Position numbers and translations under genes: made by a program | Shown here: piece after piece, positions 6,702-16,009 of the stretch | Layout of the letters: each line of letters begins with the position of its first letter | Numbering within the stretch: the stretch's first letter is position 1 | The notes under the pieces: generated by a model | The model's input: only the letters and a program-made list of their open reading frames with translations | What the model was told of the DNA's origin: nothing | Databases searched by the model: none | Source: Prevotella melaninogenica ATCC 25845 | Lineage (GTDB): Bacteria; Bacteroidota; Bacteroidia; Bacteroidales; Bacteroidaceae | Length of the DNA: 64,000 nt | Assembly: GCF_000144405.1 (NCBI RefSeq) | Contig: NC_014370.1 | Location: forward strand, 749,501-813,500 | Direction of reading: 5' to 3'

Positions 6702-9290
6702 TTAGTTTCTAAATACTAAGCCTTCGCCGAAGCTGTCGATGATGACAGGCTTGTCACGGTTGACTGTACCTGCAAGCAATGACTTACTGAGGTCGTTCAA
6801 TACGTAACGTTGGATAGCTCGCTTGACAGGACGTGCACCGAACTCTGGGTCGTAGCCAACATCTGAAAGATAATTGATGGCTGGGTCGGTCCACTGAAGT
6901 TCAATACCCTGTGGCTCTAACATATCCTTAACTCTTTCGAGCTGCAAACGAACGACATCACCAATCTGCTCTTTTGTCAATGGCAAGAACATGATAGTCT
7001 CATCGATACGGTTGAGGAACTCAGGACGAATAGTCTTCTTCAACATATCCATTACCGCAACTTTTGCCTTGTCGATTACCTCCTCACGGTTAGTATCGTT
7101 AAGATATTCAAACTGTTGCTGGATGTATTGTGAACCAAGATTAGACGTCATGATGATAATCGTATTCTTGAAGTTCACTGTTCGTCCCTTATTATCTGTC
7201 AGATGACCATCGTCCAACACCTGCAAAAGAATGTTGAATACGTCTGGATGTGCCTTCTCAATCTCATCAAAGAGTACGACAGAGTAAGGCTTGCGGCGTA
7301 CAGCCTCAGTCAACTGACCGCCCTCATCATAGCCTACATATCCTGGAGGCGCACCGATGAGTCGAGTTACACTGAACTTCTCTTGATACTCACTCATATC
7401 AATTCGGGTCATCATAGACTCGTCATTGAAGAGATAATCAGCCAATGCCTTTGCCAACTCGGTCTTACCAGTACCCGTTGTACCTAAGAAGATGAAGGAA
7501 GCAATAGGCTTCTTTGGATCTTGCAATCCTGCACGTGAACGACGAACCGCATCTGCTACAGCTGTGATAGCCTCATCTTGTCCGATGACACGCTTGTGCA
7601 ATTCATCCTCTAAGTGGAGCAGTTTATCCTTCTCACTCTGTAACATTCGTGTGACAGGAATACCTGTCCAACGGCTCACAACCTCAGCGATATCATCTGC
7701 TGTAACCTCCTCGCGCACCATTGCTTGCCCATCTTGTGTCGCTTGCAACTGCTGTTGGATGTTCTTGATATCGTCTTCTAATTGCTTTAGTCGTGAGTAT
7801 CTAATCTCGGCAACACGCTCGTAATTACCCTCACGCTCGGCACGATCAGCCTCATACTTGAGCTGCTCAATCTCTTGCTTGTCCTGCTGAATCTTATTCA
7901 CCAGTCCACGTTCGCCCTCCCACTTTGCACGGAATCCATGTTCCTGCTCTTTGAGTTCAGCGATTTCCTTGTCGAGTTGTGCAATCTTCTCTGTGTCGTT
8001 CTCGCGTTTAATAGCCTCACGCTCAATCTCAAGTTGCTTCAATCTACGACTGATTTCATCCAACTCCTCTGGTACAGAGTCACGTTCCATACGCAGTTTT
8101 GCAGCAGCCTCATCCATCAAGTCGATAGCCTTATCTGGCAAGAAACGGTCTGAAATATACCGCTCAGAAAGCTTAACAGCTGCGATACAAGCATCATCTT
8201 GGATACGTACCTTGTGATGATTCTCATAACGTTCCTTCAATCCACGAAGGATAGAGATAGCATCCAACTCGTCTGGTTCATCTACTAATACGGTTTGGAA
8301 ACGACGTTCAAGCGCCTTATCTTTCTCAAAATACTTCTGATATTCATTGAGTGTTGTTGCACCGATAGCTCTCAACTCACCACGTGCTAAGGCTGGTTTA
8401 AGGATATTTGCTGCATCCATGGCACCTTCGCCACCACCTGCACCAACCAATGTGTGAATCTCGTCAATGAAGAGAATGATGTTACCATCAGCCTGCATCA
8501 CTTCCTTAACAACGCTTTTAAGACGCTCCTCGAACTCACCTTTATATTTAGCACCAGCCAACATCGCACCCATATCCAGTGAATAGAGTTGCTTGTCCTT
8601 TAAGTTTTCTGGCACATCACCACGAACGATTCTCTCTGCTAACCCCTCAACGATAGCTGTCTTACCAGTACCTGGCTCACCAATGAGAATAGGGTTATTT
8701 TTTGTACGACGAGATAGAATCTGTAATACTCTACGAATCTCCTCATCACGACCAATCACTGGGTCGAGTTTTCCTGCACGTGCATCCTCGATAAGGTTGC
8801 GTGCATATTTCTGTAATGACTGATAGTTCTCATCACCACTTTGTGACTGTACCTTCTGACCTTGTCTAAGATCATTGATAGCAGCTGTCATTTCCTTCTC
8901 AGTACAACCCGCATCTTTCAAAATGCGGCTTGCAGTTGAGTTTACCGCAAGTAGGGCGAGCAGCATCGGTTCGATACTAACGAATTCGTCACCCATCTTC
9001 TGGGAGGTCTCTATAGTACGCTGCATCACCTGATTGGTTTCAGAAGAGAGGTAAGGCTCACCACCAGATACTTTTGGTAAGTGGCTCATCTCATTCTGAA
9101 TGGTAGTCTCCACAGCTTGTGCGTTGACGCCAATTTTCTGGAAGACGTAATTTATTACATCCTTTCCTTTATCCATTACACCAGCTAATATATGTACTGG
9201 CTCAATGGTCTGCTGTCCATTTCGCTGTGCAATGTTTATCGCACTCTGAACAGCTTCTTGTGCTTTAATTGTAAATTTCTCAAATGTCAT
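6702..9290 (-). CDS. clpB: ATP-dependent disaggregase ClpB (Hsp104 family)
   Basis: Cytoplasmic hexameric AAA+ chaperone that works with DnaK to dissolve aggregates. About 862 aa, the family's usual size. An N-terminal Clp-N double repeat (1-145) is followed by NBD1 with Walker A GEPGTGKT (about 204-211), the coiled-coil middle domain (about 400-530, rich in E/K/Q), then NBD2 with Walker A GTTGTGKT and a C-terminal D2-small domain. I chose the ATG at 9290 (MTFEKFT); the frame can also begin two codons earlier at a TTG, but AAGGAG sits about 8 nt before the ATG. Upstream are a TTGACA-type promoter and a gacaatttgtcag palindrome also found before degP, suggesting shared stress control. Confidence 0.97.
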   Translation of the reverse strand: MTFEKFTIKAQEAVQSAINIAQRNGQQTIEPVHILAGVMDKGKDVINYVFQKIGVNAQAVETTIQNEMSHLPKVSGGEPYLSSETNQVMQRTIETSQKMGDEFVSIEPMLLALLAVNSTASRILKDAGCTEKEMTAAINDLRQGQKVQSQSGDENYQSLQKYARNLIEDARAGKLDPVIGRDEEIRRVLQILSRRTKNNPILIGEPGTGKTAIVEGLAERIVRGDVPENLKDKQLYSLDMGAMLAGAKYKGEFEERLKSVVKEVMQADGNIILFIDEIHTLVGAGGGEGAMDAANILKPALARGELRAIGATTLNEYQKYFEKDKALERRFQTVLVDEPDELDAISILRGLKERYENHHKVRIQDDACIAAVKLSERYISDRFLPDKAIDLMDEAAAKLRMERDSVPEELDEISRRLKQLEIEREAIKRENDTEKIAQLDKEIAELKEQEHGFRAKWEGERGLVNKIQQDKQEIEQLKYEADRAEREGNYERVAEIRYSRLKQLEDDIKNIQQQLQATQDGQAMVREEVTADDIAEVVSRWTGIPVTRMLQSEKDKLLHLEDELHKRVIGQDEAITAVADAVRRSRAGLQDPKKPIASFIFLGTTGTGKTELAKALADYLFNDESMMTRIDMSEYQEKFSVTRLIGAPPGYVGYDEGGQLTEAVRRKPYSVVLFDEIEKAHPDVFNILLQVLDDGHLTDNKGRTVNFKNTIIIMTSNLGSQYIQQQFEYLNDTNREEVIDKAKVAVMDMLKKTIRPEFLNRIDETIMFLPLTKEQIGDVVRLQLERVKDMLEPQGIELQWTDPAINYLSDVGYDPEFGARPVKRAIQRYVLNDLSKSLLAGTVNRDKPVIIDSFGEGLVFRN

Positions 9291-9375
9291 ATTCAAATCT
9301 CCTTCCTATAGCTCATACACCTTTATAATAGGCTTCAGAACTTGTTCTTATTTTTTGTTTCTAATGCCTATATAT

Positions 9376-9407
9376 CAAACCTTATGCCTATAGGTGTTTT
9401 CTGTCAA
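9376..9407 (-). promoter_or_regulatory. candidate clpB promoter
   Basis: On the minus strand, TTGACA (9407-9402) is followed after 17 nt by TAAGGTTTG (9384-9376), close to the Bacteroidetes -7 box with one extra base. Leader about 80 nt. Confidence 0.4.
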
Positions 9408-9423
9408 CTTGTCGCTTATATTG

Positions 9424-9436
9424 GACAATTTGTCAG
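9424..9436 (-). promoter_or_regulatory. candidate stress-regulator palindrome upstream of clpB
   Basis: The minus strand reads CTGACAAATTGTC (palindromic core GACAAATTGTC). The same 13-mer plus flanking TA occurs upstream of degP at 19741-19753, at a similar distance from the start (134 versus 114 nt). No regulator is known to me for it. Confidence 0.4.
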
Positions 9437-9829
9437 CTATTCGTTTCTTGAAAAGGGAGGAAAGGGAGGAAGGAGTCGTGTTTCTTAATGATTAGTTCTC
9501 TTGTCACTTACAGTATATTAATGCACAAACACATGCAAGTATGCCCCAAAGAGTATAGAAAACTCTTTCGTATAATATATCTGTTTGTTACATCTAAAGA
9601 TAAAGAAAAGATATAAGGCTCATCCAATATATAGAGGGACGAGATAAAGTAATTATATAATAAGGCCCACATAGCAACTCTAAGTTCTCAGTAAGAAACT
9701 TAAAACTGCTCTGTATAATATTTCTTATAATGCTAAATGCAAAAGGTAAATCTTGTCATTCCCAAGTTTTAAAGACGCTTTTTTGTCCGTATTTTTCGTA
9801 TGTTAATTTTATAAGGACCATAAAACGGC

Positions 9830-9917
9830 TTGCAAATAACGCCCAATTGGCTTGCAAAAGATGCCCTTTTGAGGTCTAACTAACGCCCTTTTGAAGCCTT
9901 ACTAAGCACCTTTTTAA
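9830..9917 (+). repeat. 22-bp-period GCCCTTTTG array, copy 1 (4 units)
   Basis: Units begin at 9830, 9852, 9874 and 9896, exactly 22 bp apart: TTGCAAATAACGCCCAATTG.., TTGCAAAAGATGCCCTTTTG.., GTCTAACTAACGCCCTTTTG.., GCCTTACTAAGCACCTTTTT... The two middle units recur at 17886 and 17908. Not palindromic, unlike the RCAC arrays. Confidence 0.75.
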
Positions 9918-10294
9918 ATCTATCCTTGCAATTTGTTGATAGTAAGAAACTTACAGGGGTGCTGAAATAAATCACTTTTAGTCTATTTTTCTACCTTTGC
10001 TTTAACTATTTTGTCAATATTTTTCTTTGCCTTTCTACGTTAAAACTCACACAGATTCATCGAAGGCTTAGAGAGCAAAGGAGTATAATTGCAATGTTTA
10101 TTGGCAAAAATAACAAAGATGTTAGTCATCTGTGTATAACATCTCTTTCGTTCTTTGTTTCGTTGGAACCTCCATGTATTGTTTTTAACTCCGTCTTCTC
10201 TCTGCTTATCTGTGTGCCTTATTATGTAATAGGTTTGTTTTTATCACTCCATATTTTGATAGAGTCAAATATAAGAATTGGTATAAGATTATGA

Positions 10295-10609
10295 CTATTG
10301 TTTATTATTTCTTACATAAGCTTCACTGTTACTGGGGTTATTTTTTTGATAATAAACGGTGATAGTGTCACCAATATGCAGACTTTCATATTCTCCATAT
10401 TGTTTACCCCTACCTTCATAGGTCTTCTGATCTACGTTATATGAATAGGAGTAGTAAGGAGTTGCGCGAATTTTATAAAGCTTGTTGACTACACCTTTAG
10501 TGTAAGCTGGGTTCTCAGCAATCTTGCTACTCTTCCATACATGCCATAAAGAGATTCCTAACAATGCGATAACAAGATAGGCTATTGAGCGTTGATGCTT
10601 TCTTTTCAT
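10295..10609 (-). CDS. small membrane-anchored protein, DUF3592-like
   Basis: 104 aa. An N-terminal membrane anchor (about 10-25, IAYLVIALLGISLWHVW) is followed by a beta-rich domain with YNVDQKTYEGRG ... GDTITVYYQKNNPSNSEAY. The pattern 'tyeG ... GD.i.V.Y...nP..s' matches DUF3592-type modules of unknown function. The start ATG overlaps the stop of the radical SAM gene (ATGA, 10606-10609), so the two are translationally coupled. No catalytic residues are apparent. Confidence 0.75.
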   Translation of the reverse strand: MKRKHQRSIAYLVIALLGISLWHVWKSSKIAENPAYTKGVVNKLYKIRATPYYSYSYNVDQKTYEGRGKQYGEYESLHIGDTITVYYQKNNPSNSEAYVRNNKQ

Positions 10610-11517
10610 TTGTCAGATTGAGCTTTATTATTCAACTTCTCCTTAATAAAGTTATGAAGGCGATGTGTAAACTCATAGTTTTTCAGTCCCCATTTGGGTG
10701 CTATGAGGAGGTCGGGAGGGCTCTGACTGACAAAGCGTTCGAGTACAAGGTCGGGGCGAAGAAGACTAATGTAATCTGCTATGAGCTTGATATACTCTTC
10801 AACCGTATAAAGGTGAAATGGCTTTTCAGCGTACATCTTTGCCAGACGAGTTCCACGAATAATCTGTAACTGATGAATCTTCAATGTCGTTAAGGGAAGA
10901 GAAGAGATGATTGGAGCTTGTCTTAAACTCTCTTTTGCATCTTCGCCAGGTAGACCGAGAATGATATGTGCACCGACACGGATACCACGTCGGGCAGTCT
11001 CTTCTATAGCTTTACGAGCACAAGCAAAGTCATGCCCGCGATTAACCAGTCGTAATGTCTCATCATTGCAGGTTTCCACACCATACTCAACGATGAGGAA
11101 TGTGCGGCGATTCAGTTCTTCAAAGTAGTCTAAGAGGTCGTCATTAATACAGTCGGGACGTGTACCGATAACGAGTCCAACCACATCCTTCACAGCAAGT
11201 GCTTCCTCATAGAGCTTTTTAATATGGTCATTAGTGCCGTAAGTATTGGTATAAGCCTGGAAATAAGCAAGATATTTCATCTCAGGATACTTACCTGAAA
11301 AGAATAGTTTGCCGTCTTCAAGTTGTTGGGTCACACTCTTTCCATTATCGCAATAAGCAGGATTGAATGTCTGATTATTGCAGTAAATGCAACCACCACG
11401 GCCAATCCTACCGTCTCGGTTAGGGCAAGTAAAGCCAGCATTAACCGATATCTTCTGTACTTTATAAGGGAACTGAGAGCGCAACCAGTTCCCGAAATCG
11501 CAATAATATTGTTCCAT
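10606..11517 (-). CDS. TIGR01212-family radical SAM protein (YhcC-like)
   Basis: 303 aa. The family-specific cluster motif CPNRDGRIGRGGCIYC (C-x11-C-x2-C rather than the usual CxxxCxxC) near residue 30 binds the [4Fe-4S] centre. Elp3-like barrel features follow (GTRPDCINDDLLDYF, VEYGVETCNDETLRLVNRGH, GAHIILGLPGE). YhcC-type proteins are linked to tRNA or rRNA modification, but their substrate is not firmly known to me. The first gene of a two-gene unit with the DUF3592-like protein, divergent from dipeptidyl peptidase IV: its start codon (11517) lies only 4 bp from that gene's -33 box. Confidence 0.92.
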   Translation of the reverse strand: MEQYYCDFGNWLRSQFPYKVQKISVNAGFTCPNRDGRIGRGGCIYCNNQTFNPAYCDNGKSVTQQLEDGKLFFSGKYPEMKYLAYFQAYTNTYGTNDHIKKLYEEALAVKDVVGLVIGTRPDCINDDLLDYFEELNRRTFLIVEYGVETCNDETLRLVNRGHDFACARKAIEETARRGIRVGAHIILGLPGEDAKESLRQAPIISSLPLTTLKIHQLQIIRGTRLAKMYAEKPFHLYTVEEYIKLIADYISLLRPDLVLERFVSQSPPDLLIAPKWGLKNYEFTHRLHNFIKEKLNNKAQSDK

Positions 11518-11520
11518 TCT

Positions 11521-11552
11521 TTTGCAAATATACGGAATATTTTATATTTTTG
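11521..11552 (+). promoter_or_regulatory. promoter of the DPP IV gene
   Basis: -33 TTTG (11521-11524) and -7 TATTTTTG (11545-11552) with 20 bp between. It lies immediately beyond the start of the divergent radical SAM gene. Leader about 14 nt. Confidence 0.7.
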
Positions 11553-11572
11553 TGCTGTTAAAACTTGAATTT

Positions 11573-13762
11573 ATGAAACGTATATTACTTCTGTTTGCAA
11601 CAATGCTAACCGTACTTCAGTTGATGGCTGGAGAACCTATCTCTTTGAAAGACATTACTAATGGTGCTTTTGCAACTAAGCGTATCTCGGGTGTTAATCC
11701 TTTAAAAGGAACTTCTGAGTATGCACAAATCTCGTCTGATGGTCGTCAGGTTGTTAAGTATTCTTTTAAAACAGGTAGCTCTACAGGGGTTATCTTTGAC
11801 CTCGCTGATGCCAAGGGTGAACAATTAAAATCCTTTGATGATTATCAGATCTCGTCTGATGGAAGTCGACTGTTATTACAAACGAATACAAATCGTATCT
11901 ATCGTCGTTCGTTTACAGCAGACTTTTATCTCTATGATGTAAAGACAAAACAGTTAAAGAAACTGTCAAAAGATGGCTCTGAGCAGATTCCGACTTTCTC
12001 TCCAGATGGTCGTCAGATCGCTTATGTTCATCAGAATAATATCTATATTACAGATGGAGAGAGCGTAAAGCAGGTTACAACGGATGGTGAGTTCAATAAG
12101 GTAATCAATGGTTTACCCGACTGGGTGAATGAAGAGGAGTTCGGCTTTAATAATGCACTTGCTTGGAGTGCAGATAGCAAGACGCTAAGTTGGATTAGAT
12201 ATGACGAGAGTGAGGTAAAGAGTTATACTCTACAGTTTTACAAAGGTTCTCACCCTGCATATGATATGTTTGATATCTATCCTGGTGATTACAGCTATAA
12301 ATATCCAAAGGCTGGCGAAGCAAACTCAAAGGTTAGTGCATGGTCTTATAGCTTGAGTGATGGTGCTGTGCGTAAATATGATTTACCATTAGCGGCAGAT
12401 GGTTATATTCCACGCATCAAGTCTACCTTTGATGCAAATAGAATTATCCTCTATACAATGAACCGTCATCAGGACGAGTTGAACCTCTATGCTGCTAATC
12501 CCCTCACTGGTACATGTAAACTACTGATAAAGGAGAGTGTACCTAAGTATGTGAAGGAAGAAGCTATGGAGGGTATTAGCATCATGAAGGATTATATTCT
12601 TGTTCCTTCTGACCGTGATGGCTATATGCACCTTTACTTATATAATAAGGATGGTAAGCTTTTACGTCAGATTGATAAGGGGAACTATGACGTAACTGAA
12701 ATCTATGGATATGATGAGAAGACTGGAAATACCTACTTCCAAGCAGCAGCACGTAAGCCAATGCAGCGTGAAATATATGTTGCAGACAAGTCGGGTAAGT
12801 TGACTTGCCTTTCTGCTCGTGCGGGATGGAATGTTGCTTCATTCTCAGGCGATTATAAGTATTTCCTCAATACATGGAGCGATAGCAATCATCCATACGT
12901 GTTTGCCATCTATGATAATAAGGGTAAGGAGGTGCGTGAGGTGCTCAATAATGATGAGTTGCAGGCTAAGTTGGCAAAGTATGGTAACACTGGTGTTGAG
13001 TTCTTTACATTTACAACCTCCGAAGGTGTGAAACTTAATGGTTGGATGGTGAAGCCTGCTAACTTCGATGCAACAAAGAAGTATCCTGTAATTATGCACC
13101 AGTATAGTGGTCCGGGTAGTCAGCAGGTTGTCGACAACTGGGGCGTTGGGTCTATGGGTAGTGGGGCAATGTTTGACTACTACTTAACACAAAAGGGCTA
13201 TATCGTTGTTACTGTAGATGGTCGTGGTACTGGTGCGCGTGGTGCAGAGTTTGAGAAGTGTACTTATTTGAAGCTTGGCGATTTGGAATCAAAGGATCAG
13301 ACAGAAGCTGCATTGTGGTTGGGCAAGCAAAGCTATGTCGATGCTTCGCGTATTGGAATATGGGGTTGGAGCTTTGGAGGCTTCAATACATTGATGAGTA
13401 TGAGCGAGGGACGCAATGCGTTCAAGGCAGGTGTAGCTATTGCTCCACCAACGAACTGGCGCTATTATGACTCTGTTTATACTGAGCGTTATATGCGTAC
13501 ACCACAGGAGAATGCTACTGGTTATGCTATTAATCCAATCAATAGAGCAGAGAAGCTTCATGGAAAACTCTTAATATGTCATGGTCTAACGGACGATAAC
13601 GTACATCCGCAGAATGCCTTTGAGTATTCTGAGGCTTTGGTTCAAGCTGATAAGGACTTCAAAGAAAATCTTTATACCAATCGTAACCATGGTATTTATG
13701 GGGGTAACACACGTAATCATCTTCTGAGACAGGTTGCTGAATGGTTTATTGAGAATCTGTAA
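11573..13762 (+). CDS. dipeptidyl peptidase IV (S9B serine peptidase)
   Basis: Exported prolyl dipeptidyl peptidase that removes X-Pro/X-Ala dipeptides from peptide N-termini, feeding amino-acid fermentation. I take the ATG at 11573 (MKRILLLFATMLTVLQLMAG, a clear signal peptide) rather than the in-frame codon 17 triplets earlier, which precedes the -7 box. 729 aa. The eight-bladed propeller holds the substrate Glu motif PDWVNEEEFGF. The C-terminal alpha/beta hydrolase has nucleophile GWSFGG (Ser about 600), the Asp in GLTDDNVHP and the His in NRNHGIYGG. Close in length to the Porphyromonas gingivalis DPPIV. A GC hairpin (13765-13801) follows the stop. Confidence 0.96.
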   Translation: MKRILLLFATMLTVLQLMAGEPISLKDITNGAFATKRISGVNPLKGTSEYAQISSDGRQVVKYSFKTGSSTGVIFDLADAKGEQLKSFDDYQISSDGSRLLLQTNTNRIYRRSFTADFYLYDVKTKQLKKLSKDGSEQIPTFSPDGRQIAYVHQNNIYITDGESVKQVTTDGEFNKVINGLPDWVNEEEFGFNNALAWSADSKTLSWIRYDESEVKSYTLQFYKGSHPAYDMFDIYPGDYSYKYPKAGEANSKVSAWSYSLSDGAVRKYDLPLAADGYIPRIKSTFDANRIILYTMNRHQDELNLYAANPLTGTCKLLIKESVPKYVKEEAMEGISIMKDYILVPSDRDGYMHLYLYNKDGKLLRQIDKGNYDVTEIYGYDEKTGNTYFQAAARKPMQREIYVADKSGKLTCLSARAGWNVASFSGDYKYFLNTWSDSNHPYVFAIYDNKGKEVREVLNNDELQAKLAKYGNTGVEFFTFTTSEGVKLNGWMVKPANFDATKKYPVIMHQYSGPGSQQVVDNWGVGSMGSGAMFDYYLTQKGYIVVTVDGRGTGARGAEFEKCTYLKLGDLESKDQTEAALWLGKQSYVDASRIGIWGWSFGGFNTLMSMSEGRNAFKAGVAIAPPTNWRYYDSVYTERYMRTPQENATGYAINPINRAEKLHGKLLICHGLTDDNVHPQNAFEYSEALVQADKDFKENLYTNRNHGIYGGNTRNHLLRQVAEWFIENL

Positions 13763-13880
13763 TAGGCGCTGATAAAAGAACTGTGCTGTTTGCTAAGCGC
13801 CCTTATGTATAAATGAACCATGCGTGTCTTACTACATATTATGATGATGACAAGGGGCTTTTAATTCATCTTTTACTGAT

Positions 13881-13968
13881 GTGTTAATGCTCAACACATA
13901 GTGTGCGGATGCTTAACACGTCATGTGCGGATGGTAAACACCAATGGTGTTGAGTACTTAGTGTAGTG
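13881..13968 (+). repeat. 22-bp-period palindromic array, 3 units (P2)
   Basis: Units start at 13893, 13915 and 13937: AACACATAGTGTGCGGATGC.., AACACGTCATGTGCGGATGG.., AACACCAATGGTGTTGAGTA... The arms are conserved while the central 5 bp differs in each unit. A partial fourth unit follows. Confidence 0.8.
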
Positions 13969-14101
13969 CAATATGATATTATCAGGGAACAAATTGTTGG
14001 TAGAAAGGAGTTGTTCTATCAGATAACTGTAAATCAAAGGTGATGTCGTATGGACGAATATATTATTCAAAGTTCTATCAGATAGCACTAATAAATAAAA
14101 A

Positions 14102-14142
14102 ACTCGGGCACTGAATTGATATAATCAGTGTCCGAGTTTTTA
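14102..14142 (-). terminator. terminator of the rpoD-PqqD operon
   Basis: Stem actcgggcactga (14102-14114) / tcagtgtccgagt (14125-14137) with one G-T pair. A/T tracts on both sides make it usable from either strand. Confidence 0.8.
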
Positions 14143-14167
14143 TTTATAATTGTTTTCAGTTTGCTCT

Positions 14168-14572
14168 TTAACCAAAGAGACGCTCAAAGAAACCTTTCTT
14201 TTTAGGCTTTTCTTCGCTTGTAGCTGCCTCGAGGTGTGTAGAATCAACTTTCTCAGAGATTGTTTCCTTCTTAACAGCAGAATCATCTGCAGGGATGTCT
14301 TCACCCTCGATGATACCCGCAGTACCCCATTGTGCAGCAAGTATTGTGGCATCTTTGCGAGCTGTTTCCTCATCAATTTCATATTGACTACAGATTAACT
14401 CTACGAGCTTATCTACTGTAAAAGAATCCATCTTCTGCACCTCTTCCCATAAGTATGCAGAACTTTCGTTCATAGATATAATATTGCTGAAGTCAATATT
14501 CTCATCTCCTTCTGCAACGATAATATGTTCTCCGCATACTTCACGGAGGTTGAAGCCATTCTTTACTTTCAT
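14168..14572 (-). CDS. PqqD-like peptide-recognition (RRE) protein
   Basis: 134 aa. Residues 1-75 carry the PqqD winged-helix pattern (NLREVCGEHIIVAEG ... ISMNESSAYLWEEVQ ... LVELICSQYEIDEETARKD). This is the fold that binds leader peptides in RiPP pathways (RRE). The rest is a linker rich in E/S/K ending in PKKKGFFERLFG, a possible amphipathic membrane anchor. It is last in the unit with an S26B-like peptidase and an HprK-like kinase, a combination seen in peptide-modification loci. No precursor, radical SAM or ABC transporter gene is adjacent. The role is inferred. Confidence 0.82.
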   Translation of the reverse strand: MKVKNGFNLREVCGEHIIVAEGDENIDFSNIISMNESSAYLWEEVQKMDSFTVDKLVELICSQYEIDEETARKDATILAAQWGTAGIIEGEDIPADDSAVKKETISEKVDSTHLEAATSEEKPKKKGFFERLFG

Positions 14573-14615
14573 TCTTATTGATAGTTTATATTATTATCTT
14601 TCTTTTTATATTCCA

Positions 14616-15101
14616 TTAAATGGTGCCAAAGATAGGAATCCAGATACGTCTGTAAATACCTAATAAATATCTTCGGATAGGAAGAAGTCGAGTCCAAATA
14701 AAGCTATATGTCTTCCATTTCCAAGCATTTGTAGCATCCATCTTATTTCTTCCTTTACGGTAGAAACCAATGACTGCTCCAACAATATTCTCTTTCTTAC
14801 AATGCTCAACACCAAGGTTGCCATCACCGCGTAAGGTCACGTTGTCACCTTCTATGCTGTCAATACGATGTAAGACGAAGTGTCGTGGTGTTATCTCCGC
14901 TAAGACTGGGTCGCCAACTTTTATTGTGGAAGGCTTGACAAGCAAAGCTTTGTCACGGTCATTTTCAAGGAAAGGACGCATAGAATAGCCACGAAGGCGT
15001 AACGTAACAGTATGTCCTTCATTTAACATCTTGACAACTTCTGGTAGAAACTCTGCATTCGCAAACTGGATTTCAGAAGTCGTAAGTACTGTTTTTGACA
15101 T
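14616..15101 (-). CDS. S24/S26 peptidase, SipW-type (Ser-His) signal peptidase-like
   Basis: 161 aa from the ATG at 15101. A frame extension to 15134 would overlap the upstream gene and is not needed. The motif RLRGYSMRPFL gives the nucleophile Ser40. RHFVLHRI places His78 where SipW/ER-type (S26B) peptidases carry the base instead of Lys, and RGDGN follows, as in 'tkGDan' of that class. One C-terminal hydrophobic stretch (about 128-158) may be a membrane segment. Six nt separate it from the upstream HprK-like gene, so both are co-transcribed. It may cleave an exported peptide handled by its neighbours; this is inference. Confidence 0.82.
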   Translation of the reverse strand: MSKTVLTTSEIQFANAEFLPEVVKMLNEGHTVTLRLRGYSMRPFLENDRDKALLVKPSTIKVGDPVLAEITPRHFVLHRIDSIEGDNVTLRGDGNLGVEHCKKENIVGAVIGFYRKGRNKMDATNAWKWKTYSFIWTRLLPIRRYLLGIYRRIWIPIFGTI

Positions 15102-15106
15102 AAGTT

Positions 15107-15994
15107 TTATCTTTTCGTTACGGTTTGATAGCACACTTCTGCTGCTTCTTGATTAGGCAAGCAATGTAGCGTAAATATCTTCCCAGCTTCTACAATCTTT
15201 GTAATAGTATCACAAACGCCATTGTAAATGTCTGAATCCCACTTCATGCTGGAGCAAGAGGGGAGTAGTGAAGCAAATGCTGCAATAGGATTGGGCTTCT
15301 CAACAGAGTTTGTTGTAGCGCGGTCAATACGTGTAATAGCACCTAAACGAGCCTTGACATTGCGATAGCATGGTGTCTTACCACTCCATGGGCTACCATA
15401 TATCCATGTTTCTCCATCAATGATTCTCACGATAGGATTGTCATCGTTCATGAGGTCACTGCCTGGAATATAGCGTAGCCACATACTAACCTGGGTTGAC
15501 TTACCTGTTCCGCTCTTGGCAATGAAGGCATAGCCATAGCCATTGTTACGAACAAGAGATGCGTGAATCAGCAAGGTTTTCTTATGTGCACCAGCAAAGG
15601 CAAAGATAAGCATCAATGCATTATTAAGTCCAAATGTGCGCATATTCTTGTTGCCATTGAGTGCACAACGACAGTCAGAGAAGTCTTTATTACTCTGTAG
15701 CAGACAACAATCAGAGCCATTAATGTCCTTGATAATATACTGATAGCTACCATCATCAACCCGATCCACAATGGTATCACCATTTCCTGTATCGAAAGCA
15801 CGGATACGTTGTCTTTTTTCCTTTGGAACAGGTCGAAGCGTATCGTCAACCGTTAAGCGGAAAAAGACATTCTCTGAAATCTCTTTGATTCTGAAAGGTT
15901 CAAACGAACTTAGCAAGTGCATTCCGTTGACATCAGTCTCACGGAATATAATCTGTATATCAAAGTCAGCTATTCTGAAGTTATTTATTTCCAT
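15107..15994 (-). CDS. HPr-kinase-like P-loop protein
   Basis: 295 aa. The Walker A motif IAKSGTGKSTQVSMW (P-loop about 159-167) lies behind an HprK-like 'HAS' strand (LLIHASLVRNNGYGYAFIA). An acidic NDDNPIVR follows (about 183-190), then GSPWSGKT. These match the HprK/PEPCK-like kinases that occur beside PqqD-type proteins and, in lasso-peptide clusters, phosphorylate the peptide. The HPr-phosphorylase C-terminal signature is not evident, so sugar-PTS control is unlikely. It sits between a secreted protein gene (16 nt upstream) and the S26B-like peptidase. The substrate is unknown. Confidence 0.78.
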   Translation of the reverse strand: MEINNFRIADFDIQIIFRETDVNGMHLLSSFEPFRIKEISENVFFRLTVDDTLRPVPKEKRQRIRAFDTGNGDTIVDRVDDGSYQYIIKDINGSDCCLLQSNKDFSDCRCALNGNKNMRTFGLNNALMLIFAFAGAHKKTLLIHASLVRNNGYGYAFIAKSGTGKSTQVSMWLRYIPGSDLMNDDNPIVRIIDGETWIYGSPWSGKTPCYRNVKARLGAITRIDRATTNSVEKPNPIAAFASLLPSCSSMKWDSDIYNGVCDTITKIVEAGKIFTLHCLPNQEAAEVCYQTVTKR

Positions 15995-16009
15995 CTTTAT
16001 AGGCTCTGC

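Larger units (their letters stand above)
9291..10294. other. 1-kb intergenic region upstream of clpB
   Basis: It holds the clpB promoter region, a purine-rich stretch (gggaggaaagggaggaagg, 9455-9473), about 350 bp of AT-rich sequence without recognisable genes, and the 22-bp-period GCCCTTTTG array (9830-9917). A 66-codon plus-strand frame (10094-10294) has an AAGGAG 11 nt upstream and a TACCTTTG at 9992-9999, but it looks unlike any family. I do not call it a gene. Confidence 0.5.
13763..14167. other. intergenic region between convergent genes
   Basis: Contains a possible weak terminator stem GGCGCT/AGCGCC (13765-13801), a three-unit 22-bp palindromic array, two copies of gttctatcagata (about 14010 and 14083) and the terminator of the PqqD-like gene. 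No ORF of note. Confidence 0.55.

Noticed and set aside
10094-10294. 66-codon plus ORF with AAGGAG upstream and TACCTTTG at 9992
   Set aside because: Hydrophobic, no known pattern, and no -33 partner; signals may be chance in a long AT-rich gap. Not excluded, but not supported.
13881-13968. Possible mini-CRISPR in the 22-bp arrays
   Set aside because: Unit is 22 bp with only a 4-bp arm conserved and a 5-bp variable centre, two or three units per site, seven dispersed sites and no cas genes; does not fit repeat-spacer structure.
14616-15134. Longer start for the S26B-like peptidase (MLSNRNEKIKLMSK)
   Set aside because: Would overlap the end of the HprK-like gene; the ATG at 15101 fits the operon spacing better.
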